NCBI GenBank assembly: GCA_009760855.2
Contig: WPIO01000120.1
Coordinates: 312,001 to 372,000, forward strand
Length of the DNA: 60,000 nucleotides
Reading direction: 5' to 3'
Origin: Cristatella mucedo
Lineage: Eukaryota; Bryozoa; Phylactolaemata; Cristatellidae
Shown: positions 51,488-60,000 of the stretch, piece by piece
Layout: each line of letters begins with the position of its first letter
How positions within the stretch are numbered: position 1 is the first letter of the stretch
Made by a program: the position numbers and the translations under genes
The notes under the pieces: model-generated
What the model was told of the DNA's origin: nothing
What the model saw: the letters and a program-made list of their open reading frames with translations, nothing else
Databases searched by the model: none

Positions 51488-52434
51488 ACAGGTTACGCCA
51501 TGTATTGACATTTCCCCTGGTCACTCACTAAGCAAACAGAGAAAGATAAGATTCATTTCGTCGACATCTGGAAACCAATGGAGAGTAAACTAGCTAGATA
51601 GTGCGCATAGCAGCTGCTTTGCTTCACATAGTCAGTAATTTTCTTATAGTAATCTACTTACCATGTAAATGCTCACTTCAAGTTTATTTGGTAAGCAAGA
51701 TATCGCCATCAACAGCTTTTTAATCCAAAAATGTTCACATAGCCACTTTCGGTAGCACTACTGTTGCATTGATTAATCAGACCTCGGGCTTTCTGTCCTA
51801 ATTTTGAATAATAATTATCACTACTAGCATAGAGATAATAAATGTATCTAAAGCTCAATCGCCAACTTTATTTTGCGAGCAAAGCTTAACGATTGTACCG
51901 GCGACAGCAAAGATTTAGTGCTCAGCAATTGGTCGGATCCATACTGAACCTATGAATTGTAGATCACTGGCACATATGGCTTGATCACTAATAATATCTC
52001 ATAGACCAGTGGCATTAGCTCTGTCAAAACCACTATCCGAGATAGATTTTTAATAGAAAAACAGTAGGTCGTATACGACTCGTGTAATGTCTTGGCTGAG
52101 CGGAACGGAGTAGGAAATGCATGATGCATAACAGGCTTATACCCAAGGCCAACTTTCGGGATGACGAAGGCTGCCTTTCTTTTCGTGACACCAAGACTTA
52201 ACGGATAAATGTAGGAAGAGGCAAGAGTCGGGTCGCCTCGGTAGCTTGTACGGTGGTCAGCAGCTACTCGTGATTCGTCCAGACAAAAGTAAATACGGCA
52301 AAGTAGTATTATCTAGCACTGACATACAGTGGAGGCACCGGCATATTGCTTCACCAGGAAATGAGCTACCTGCACCACATCCATGTGCATCTAATGTGAC
52401 TACTTTGTAATCCTTTTTTCAGCTGTGCATGTTA
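51488..52434. other. Unassigned sequence, including the promoter region of the minus-strand gene
   Basis: No clear TATA box or repeat was recognised. Confidence 0.35.
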
Positions 52435-52530
52435 CAGTTTACCCGACAAATGTAAAGCGCCTAGAGAGAGAGATTGAGTTCTCTGAGGGCGCTTTATCAA
52501 GTGCATTATTATTACTATTATTATTACTTT
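52435..52530 (+). mobile_element. Family-1 3' terminus, best-preserved hairpin
   Basis: AAAGCGCC (52454-52461) pairs with GGCGCTTT (52488-52495), with an inner AGAGA/TCTCT pairing. ATCAAGTGC and an (ATT)n tail (about 52504-52527) follow. Only the last ~100 bases of the element are present. Confidence 0.88.
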
Positions 52531-52544
52531 CATGCTTCCTTTAC

Positions 52545-52690
52545 ATCATCTGCAAAGTGCCTAGAATGTATGCTTGCTGAAGTTGTGCATGCTACCACTA
52601 ACCTTACAATCATGCTGTCTTTACAGCCTATGTAAGATACCTAGAAAGAGATTCAGTTATATGGGACAAATATACGAATACATTACTAAT
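52545..52690 (+). mobile_element. Family-1 3' terminus, decayed second copy
   Basis: UTR words (TGTGCATGCTACCACTAACC), the box around GCCTATGTAAGATACCTAGA, then a lost hairpin and TATTAC remnants. It lies directly after another 3' end in the same orientation. Confidence 0.6.
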
Positions 52691-52699
52691 ATTATAGTT

Positions 52700-53577
52700 A
52701 ACATTAATAAATAGATTCAGTTTTGATGACGCTAATCAAAAGTATAAGCATTGTTCTTAGCATTACTGTTAATATTATGTCTGTCACGTTTGATTGATTA
52801 TACATCAGCTTGTTATTGGAAAAATTAGTACAGCTTCTGAAAAGAGACAATAATCCAAGTTACAAATGGCTTCAGATTTGAAAATTTTTCATTAATATAT
52901 GCGAACTTGAGTATTTGACCTATTTCGCTATCTCTAGACGAAGGAGGTCAGTGCAATTGCATGAGATAGTTCAGGTCCTGGGCTCGAGCCCTGTGGTACT
53001 TGTGAGGTGCCTGAATAGAGATTAAGTTTTCTTATGAGGGTATACAAAGGAATGGTATTTTTGGTATCCCACATTTACTGGTGAGCAATATTATACAGCT
53101 CGCGAAGCAGACACCCATCTCTGAGCACGGCACACCCCAAACCTCCCTGCCAATAGCAAGGTTTTGCCAATATGCCAGACTTGTATGCATCAATGATGCT
53201 CATCAACTTTGTGATCATTTTTCAGCTGCAAATTAAGCAAATAGTTGAATGTCCAAAGGTGAGTGCCTGCCAGTTAAATTATGTTGACGGAAGCCAGACT
53301 CGGCTGTACCGGCCATCTTAAATTGTATGTGCCCATTCCCTAGGACTGTTTTGAGTAATGTGCGGCTTTGAATCTTAATACTTGCATGGTACCACCTGCT
53401 GCTCCCTAATGTTTTTATTGGCATGTTCCTTTAGCCCTGAAGCGTCAGACAAATCAAATACATAGCTGTGCTAGCTGTGTGTCCTTTCAACTGTTATACA
53501 TTTATTTTTCAATATATCTCAATATTGGCACTCTCGTTTTTTCATTGAAAATCGCTAGAAAGGAATGCGTTGCGCCT
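52700..53577. other. Unassigned intergenic sequence
   Basis: A B-box-like GGGCTCGAGCCC lies at 52981-52992 without an A box at the proper distance. Nothing else is supported. Confidence 0.4.
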
Positions 53578-53890
53578 CCACATGTAACTCTACCAAGCCA
53601 CAAAGACTATGTAAATGTTACTCAAGAGACTTTTGTATACAGCACTCACAGCCTAAGCGCCTATCTGTACGCATTCAATAGCCAACAGACTATCTCACAA
53701 AAAATAAAAATTGGATTGAACAGCTGAATCGGGTGAGCAATTGAGGTTAGAAGAAGCGACGCAGTAGCAGCTCAGGTCGTCTGGAAAGGATGCAGCCGGT
53801 TCGGCAGCAGGAGAATACTTGTTGTGGCCTTAGAATTGGGGAAGTGAGTTATACAATGTAGGACAAGAAGAGCAAAGTCTGTACAACGGG
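53578..53890 (-). mobile_element. Family-2 3' end fragment, minus strand
   Basis: Inverted match to 32600-32930: CACAAAGACTATGTAAATGT, TTACTCAAGAGAC, TATACAGCACTCACAGCCTA, and the region through the GPRLWNLLP equivalent. The plus ORF 53479-53727 is partly its antisense. Confidence 0.78.
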
Positions 53891-54247
53891 AGCACTAGCA
53901 TCTCAGTCTGAAACTGGCACTGTCACATGACTACCACCAGTGATAAGGCTTTCCGATGCTTTCGCTGGCATCGAATATGGCTCCATAGATATCATAAGGT
54001 GCTGAAGAGATGTTACCTAAGCAGGCCGACAGTTGCCTCACGTAATGCACACCCCTCTTCTTCGCACCCAATCTTATATTACTGGAACAAGTCGACTTTA
54101 GTGGACTGTTGATTTGGTACATTGACGCCCTAATCATGTTCGAAAACTGTAGGTATTTGAACACATTTTGTGGCAATGTCACTTAAAGGAAGCATACACT
54201 GCCACTGGGCTTTCTATTGAGAAACCGGCTATATGACTCCCCATGAG

Positions 54248-57200
54248 TAGTAATAATAATAAAGATGCACTTAATCAAGTACCCTCACAGAACTCAAATT
54301 CTTTCGAAGTGCTGTAAATTTGCTGCAAAAGAACCATGAATCCATGGTTAGTACTCGCATGCTCAACTGAACAATAAAAATAACATGGTTAGGGCGAAAT
54401 GGTCAGCATGAGGGTGTGGCTAGTGGCAGCATGCAAAATTTTAGCCCTTAAAAGACAGTTACAGGGACCCTCTAAGTGCTATAATAAGTAGGTGCCTAGA
54501 TGTGGTCGAGTCAGGGGATGTCGTGATGGAGGTCGGGAGTGAGTTCAAAGCTTCGGGAGCATGCCAATTAAAGGGACAGATTCCAAATGGTTTGAGGTTG
54601 GTTCGAGGTATAGGTAAACAAATAGAAAAAAAAGCTGGTGGTACGAGGCGTAGTCTAGTAGCTCATCAAATCTGATGGGTAGGCTGGAGCCAAAAAATAA
54701 AGGGACCTGAAAGCGAGTGACCAAACGTTTCAGTCAACCCGTTACTTGACTGATTGCCAGTGCAGATCTGTGAGAAGCGTTGTCATATGGCAACTGCGGC
54801 GCTGACGACAGACAACCGAAGCTGCACACTTTTGCATCAGTTGTAAGCACCTGACTGCACGAGCCGGTAGACCACTAAGCAGTGGGTTGCTGAAGTCCAG
54901 AAAGAATGTCACGAAAGCATAGATAAACTTAGGCGTAGTATCTCTGTCTAAATCAGGCCGAACTTTATTAATTTTAAGTTGCTGAAAGTAGGCAGACTTG
55001 ATTGTGTAGTTGATGTGCCAGTCTAACGAAAACTCACTTTGGAGCATGGCACATACATTTCATGCAAATTCAACAGGAGATGTGCAGGCACAGCCAGTTT
55101 TGAGCTTGAGGCCCTTCCAATTTCTGAATCACATTGAGTTTGATCATAACTAGTAAGTTATTTTTATCATCGTTTAGTTTTAGGAAATAAAAATTGCTGC
55201 CATCCGTGTGTGGATATCATTAATACATGGAGCAAGTGATTTGATAGAATTTGAGGTGCTCGAAGGCTGAGAGGGATCAAACCAAAGATGAAACTGAGTG
55301 CTATCAGCATAGAAGTGAAAGCATAGATTGTGTTTGACAATCACATCAGCAAGAGGGACAGTATACACCATGAAACAAACCGGAACAAGCACAGAGCCGT
55401 TAGGTAACCCACATTTCAGAGGTACCTCGGATGATCTTTGTCCGTTCACGTCAATACTCCGGAGTCTACCACTGAGATAGGACCGGAACCATTGCAGAGC
55501 AGTCCAGGGATGCCCGGGCAAGATGAGAGGTGCTCAAGAAGAACGTTTTGATCGATTGTATAAAAGTAGCCGAAAGATCAAGCAAAACAAGCAGAGACAC
55601 TCTGCCTATGTCTGCATTCCTAAGTAGGTCTTTCTACACCCTAAACAATGCTGACTGTTGAGTGATTAGGTCTACAGCCAGACTGGAACTTACTAGCAAG
55701 GTTTGAAGTTTCAAATAATGAGTTCAGCTGATCAGCCATGACATGTTTCAGTATCTTTAATAGGAACGGTAGAAGGAGGACTGAGCGGAAGTTGCTCATG
55801 TTCTCTTGGACTAGTGTCGCTTTCTTGAGAAGTGGCCTGAATACAGCTGTTTTGAAAGGTGCTTCGACATGACCTGAGGCTAATGAAATATTTCTAATGA
55901 TGTTAGTTTTGCACGGCAGCAGTAGATCAATGCAGTGTAGGAGCAGGACAATGGAAATATTGTCCAAATGACTACTTGTCGTTTTTGAATATGGTGTGAA
56001 CTTCAGGACAAGGTCACTTGTGAACTCCTTGAATTTAGACTTTGAATTGCTGCTATGAATTGAGGAACAGCGTTCTAGGAGGATGCTGCCATCGTAGTGA
56101 CTGACTCTGCGATCTTGTCTATCTTCTGGATGAAGAAACTCGGGAAGCGATCAGTTAGATCAACGCAGGAATCATTAAGTAAAGAGCTACTCAGGGAGGG
56201 GTGGATGAAATGGTTTAATTTTGATGTCAGCATTTTTGTATTGTACACCTGTGACTCAACATTATTTTTATAGAAGCTCGATTAGCCGTTGCTGGGACCA
56301 ATTTGTACGACCTACTGCAGTCCTTGTATGCCTGTCAATGGACAGTCCGTCCTGATCTTTTGAATTATTTTGCAAGTTGGGCTTAGTAGACCTTGCTGGT
56401 TTAATGTCTGTGGTAAACCGTAGGCAGTGAGAGTGTGCACGGTGGGCTTAGTCAGAGATGCAAACGGGTGGACCCTGGCAGCTGGTGCGGCGTTGTAGCA
56501 GCCTACCGATGATGATCGGTCGGGAAGGGGAAGTGAGTTGAAGTGTCGAGGCAGATGTTCTCGCGTGGCCAGCATCAATGTCAAGGATTATGAAGTTACA
56601 CGATTCACAGGTGATATTAGATGGGGAGGTGGAGAACGGCACGCATTTTTGACTGATTCCGATCTGCGTGTGGTCGGATAAGCAGGATTTGGTAATACTT
56701 GGTGATGACAAACTGCAGTTGTATGAGAACATTTGGTCAAGGAAGTGACCTTTTTTGTGAGTAGGGCCATGAAGCTGCATGAGACATTGGGTCGGTCAAT
56801 GAACAAACTTCAGTGCTGAAAGCGACAGATAAGTTATTGAAGAGAATTGCAAATCACCCATGACAAGGATGGATCTATTACTTGCACACAAAATCAAAAC
56901 TAGATTGGAGAAATCTTATATCAGGGAGAACTTTGTACTTTGGTGGGTAATAGAATACTGCCATCTTCTGTTCGTTGGGTGAAATCAAGACAATTGATTC
57001 GAAAGACTGTTTCGAGGGTTCTAAAAGTGGCTTGACGTCGACTTTTGAGGGCATGATAATAAAAACTCCACCTCCAGCTCTGATAAATCTAGGGGTGTGA
57101 AAGAATTTAGAATAATTCGGGGTAGAGTCTTTAAATGTCGGACAGTTTACCAATTTTAGCTAAGTTTCTGTGAAGGCGAGCAGGTCGAGACCATTTTCAG

Positions 57201-57450
57201 AAATCATGTCGCTTGTTATTGAAGTTTTCAAAGAGATTCCAAAGGCAAGCCTTAAGTTGGGCCGCCGGCGTTCTAACAGGCCTGACGAGCACTAATTTAG
57301 AAAGACTCACATTGAAGCTTTTCGGGGAGTTTGCTGAGTGGTTAGGGATATTGCTAGGAATACCAAACGAGCGGGTTCTACCCTGCAGGTAATCATCAAA
57401 CGAGCAGCTTCAACGCTACCCGCCCCGGCGACTGGTGCGGCTCCACGGTG
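54248..57450 (-). mobile_element. Family-1 L2-like retrotransposon copy C, longest, with endonuclease domain
   Basis: On minus, 5' to 3'. The AP-type endonuclease comes first: a GLDLLAFTET motif near 57170-57205, RAGGGVFIIMPSKVDVKPLL (57075-57015), ILVMGDLQ where GDFN is usual (about 56860), and GPTHKKGHFLDQMFSYNCS with SDHTQIGIS (56770-56640), the SDH catalytic motif. The linker follows (56580-56050). Then come RT start PLLKKATLVQENMSNFRSVL (55900-55800), the polymerase box FHFYADSTQF (55330-55295; second Asp lost), the C-terminal domain (55047-54742), and a 3' UTR with hairpin remnant and AAT tail (54248-54262). Stops and frameshifts occur throughout, so it is dead. It shows that family 1 carries endonuclease plus RT in one polymerase ORF, as L2/CR1-type elements do. 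Nothing resembling a first (gag-like) ORF was found at the 5' end. Confidence 0.9.
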
Positions 57451-57754
57451 TTTTTCTTTTGTAAATAAATTATTCAAGAATCTTAGCTACAGCCGCAACA
57501 TCTAGGAATGCAATTGAACGACGACGACGAAGCGATAACAGATGGAAGCGGGAACGATCATAACTAACATTCAGGTTACTTACTAGCTCCCGGCATAGCT
57601 AAAGCGACTGCCTGTGTAGGAGACCTAGAAGCCCGAAGACAAAAGCGTTTATATGTCTATAGGCACGTCATTTTTTATGCACTACGGTAAAAGAATAAGC
57701 AGATTGTCTTTGAACATTGTATGTGATAGGTTTTTTGAAGCATCCGTCAATGGT

Positions 57755-57805
57755 GATAATGTAAAGCGCCTAGAAATAGATCAAATTCTCTTAGGACAAT
57801 AAACA
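57755..57805 (+). mobile_element. Family-1 3' terminal scrap
   Basis: GTAAAGCGCCTAGAAATAGA with TCTCTTAGGACA, the hairpin region only. Confidence 0.6.
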
Positions 57806-57889
57806 CACGTTTTATTATTCGTACTGTTTTATCATTAAAATATGTGGCCACCAACGGTCTAGAAGAAGAGAAATAGAACAGCTACATTA

Positions 57890-58140
57890 ATAAAATAATA
57901 ATAATATATTCGACGCATCCTCGGAGAACCTAATTACTTTCTAAGGGCTTTACAATTACTGCAAAGGAAGCACAATTGAACGTTTATTGGTAGCATTCAC
58001 AGCTAAAAACAGGAATAAAATGGTTAGAAGTGACGTGCACACGGTCAGCAAGCAAATACTGTAAGTGGCAGTATGCTCGGTGTCAGCACGCTTAAGCACG
58101 TTAATGTCGAATCACAGGGACCCAGTAAATGCAGTGATGA
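57890..58140 (-). mobile_element. Family-1 3' end fragment, minus strand
   Basis: AATAATAATA tail (57894-57906), decayed hairpin and 3' UTR to about 58135, where it meets a family-2 fragment. Confidence 0.78.
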
Positions 58141-58280
58141 GTTTTCATTTTCCATGCAGGGCCTGAGGGCACACGGAGGCTGAAGCTGGTGTAGCACTTC
58201 GTATAGAAATGAAGGAGCGAGGCCAAAGTGGGCCAATAACTTTGCTCTAATTTCATGTATTGTATCTGCGTGTGTAACAG
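58140..58280 (-). mobile_element. Family-2 C-terminal coding fragment
   Basis: The minus frame KLLAHFGLAPSFLYEVLHQL, then QPPCALRPCMENE, matches GHGLAPSYLADLLHQFQPVR of the copy at 32035-32935. It lies 3' (on minus) of the family-2 3' end at 58265-58560, so the order is not that of a single element. Confidence 0.7.
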
Positions 58281-58560
58281 CACAAGCCCACAAAGATTAT
58301 GTGGGTGTTACGCAGGAGAAATATGTATAGCCCATTCACAGGCTAAGCGGCTTTCGATACGCAATCGGTAGCCGACAGACTTCGTCTCAATCAGCAAAGA
58401 GAAAGTGGGAAGCGAAGCAGACTCAAGAGAGCAGTTGAGGTAGTGAGTAGAATGGAAGTAGCTGCTTAAGACCGCTGGAAAGGAAAAGCCTTAGTCGGCA
58501 GTGGCAGAGTACTTTTCGTTATGTAAGAGTCGCGGAGGCGGGTTTCACTGCCTGGGGCCT
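58265..58560 (-). mobile_element. Family-2 3' end fragment, minus strand
   Basis: Inverted match to the last 300 bases of family 2 (ACAAAGATTATGTGGGTGTT with ACGCAGGAGAAATATGTATA, and onward to the CTGCAGGGCTCAAG region). The ACATT tail is not preserved. Confidence 0.8.
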
Positions 58561-59127
58561 GCAGGGCTCAAGCTCTGTATCAGTTTATTACCTGCAGCCG
58601 CCCATGCTCTTTCCGATCAGGGGGTGCTCGGTCAAACCTCTGACATTTTTAAAATGACCTTGGAGCCATATTCATAACCGGAGATCTAGTTGCATTCGTA
58701 TGGTAGCCCAGTGAAATAGACACGATAACAATCCTTGCAGAGACCGAACGAAGAAGCCACATAAATTCTTTACGAGCCTTCGTTTGGGACTATTCCTGGT
58801 CTCAGAAAGGGATCTGATGTGATGACTAGCTGTCCCTTAGTAACGAAGCTTTCAAAACTTAAGCACCTGTCAATGAGAGCATTTAAATTCTGAGCACATG
58901 GTTACGGTCGCTTGGCAGCATTACCTATTATTAATAAAAGGGCTGTGCCCTGTGTCCTGTGAGCAGCAGTTTCAGTTCATCATTGCTTAGTTGTTACATT
59001 TCTCGTAGATGAGCTTATACTATAAGTCGACACAATGTGCGAGTCCTTTCCCGTCCTCGTTGCATAGACTCGCTTTCATTTAGCATCCAATTTATATACC
59101 TGAAGACCGCGGTCTTCTACCCCCTGG
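58561..59127. other. Unassigned intergenic sequence
   Basis: Nothing recognised. Confidence 0.4.
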
Positions 59128-59285
59128 TTCACGGCACAGGGGCAAGACGCTCGCTGGTCACCATGCAGGTCGCGAGGGTTTGAGTGATGCCGGCGAGAAA
59201 TTCTGTACTAACTGCCATCTGCTAGCGGTAGTGATAGCCATTGACACGCTTCAGATACCACTTCAATAAAGCTTGTTGTCAGCTA
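59128..59285 (+). mobile_element. tRNA-derived SINE relic, copy 2
   Basis: A tRNA-like head with GGTTCACGGCAC and AAGACGCTCGCTGGTCACC, and a B-box-like GAGGGTTTGAGTG (59176-59188). A body with AGCGGTAGTGATAGCCATTG follows, sharing the GTGATAGCCAT motif with copy 1 (22950-23140). The tail is decayed (CAATAAAGC). Confidence 0.45.
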
Positions 59286-59289
59286 GTCT

Positions 59290-59739
59290 TTTTTTAAACG
59301 AAAGCAGGCCTCTGCCACAGTGGCTTTCAGAAAGATATCTTTAGCTGCACACTGTTAGCATATTATTTACGGCTTACATTGAAATGAAAGTTGAGTTATC
59401 AGAGTCGTTATACACACGTCCATCTATAGCCCTGACTCGGCAATTCAGGAAACTTGAAAATTACCAATCCACAAAAATAGTTTTACATTCCCTATTTGTA
59501 AGCTCGCAATTTATCGTCAGTTAGCGCTCACCTACACGCGCCACGTCTTTGCGAAGTAGCATTGTCAGAAATCAAAACTTCGAGTCCAGGAGGATCCCAA
59601 TTAAGTGTGTGAATCTTTTACTTTGATTTCCTTGTTAGTGTCCCCGTCTATTGGCATTGAAAGCAAGTCTGTAGTGCAGCCATATATAACAATGACGCGA
59701 TAAAAATCACGTGGAAGGATAACTGATAGTCACTACTCC
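59290..59739. other. Unassigned intergenic sequence
   Basis: Nothing recognised. Confidence 0.4.
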
Positions 59740-60000
59740 CAAAAGCTATACAAACTATGCTGGCGCTACGCGGGAGAGTTTCGTATAGCACTCTGACAGA
59801 CTAAAACGCTCTCGGTACGCATTCGGTAGCCAACAGACTTCATTTTACGCAACAAGCCAAAATGGGAAGCATAGCAGTCAGGAGAGCAGTTAAACTAGTG
59901 AGTAGCGTGGCAGTAGCAGCTCAGGACGGTAGGAAAGGAGGTCACCTAGTCGGCTGCAGTAGAGTAGTTCTCGTTGCGTCAGAATCGTGGAAGTGACCTC
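59740..60000 (-). mobile_element. Family-2 3' end, continues beyond the window
   Basis: Inverted match to the family-2 3' region (GCTACGCGGGAGAGTTTCGT, TCGGTACGCATTCGGTAGCC and onward). The match reaches the last base of the window, so the coding part probably lies outside it. Confidence 0.8.

Noticed and set aside
52981-52992. GGGCTCGAGCCC as a tRNA or SINE B box
   Set aside because: It is a perfect palindrome with no A box at a proper distance and no cloverleaf.

Overview
This is a eukaryotic (animal) genomic window: AT-rich, gene-poor, and dominated by decayed non-LTR retrotransposons. There are no prokaryotic gene arrays, no CRISPR and no rRNA. Host coding sequence appears only as short exons bounded by GT-AG splice sites. 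The repeats (L2/CR1-like elements with ATT tails, tRNA-derived SINE relics) and a nicotinic-type receptor exon point to a metazoan, perhaps an invertebrate; I cannot name the species.

Host genes, all on the minus strand. (1) A Cys-loop ligand-gated ion channel is seen as two exons: a Cys-loop exon (18864-18930) carrying an in-frame TGA, and an M1 transmembrane exon (16053-16218) with textbook splice sites. (2) A secreted cysteine-rich protein gene occupies 51430-50466. It has a signal-peptide exon, very short introns, and a CCDGY-type exon. A phase-compatible terminal exon with stop codon and AATAAA lies 5.8 kb downstream (44708-44632) and may belong to it.

Repeats. Family 1 is an L2-like element (AP endonuclease, reverse transcriptase, C-terminal domain, 3' UTR with a terminal hairpin, then ATT repeats). 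About 26 pieces are scattered throughout, mostly 5'-truncated; the longest are 54248-57450 and 37343-39715 (both minus). Family 2 is a second L2-like element with an ATTAC-type tail (25186-26410 and 32035-32935 on plus; four 3'-end pieces on minus between 53578 and 60000). Family 3 is an unnamed repeat of about 1 kb (3450-4515 and 24845-27200); its second copy is split by a family-2 insertion. Two tRNA-derived SINE relics, a pure (TA)116 tract, an imperfect (AT)n, a (CT)n tract and a GATA tract complete the picture.

Two stretches look like decayed protein-coding sequence that I cannot assign: 11690-12055 (inserted inside a family-1 copy) and 28318-29080. Together with a pair of family-1 copies that share the same disabling mutations, these are the best candidates for something undescribed. 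The rest is unassigned intergenic or intronic DNA.
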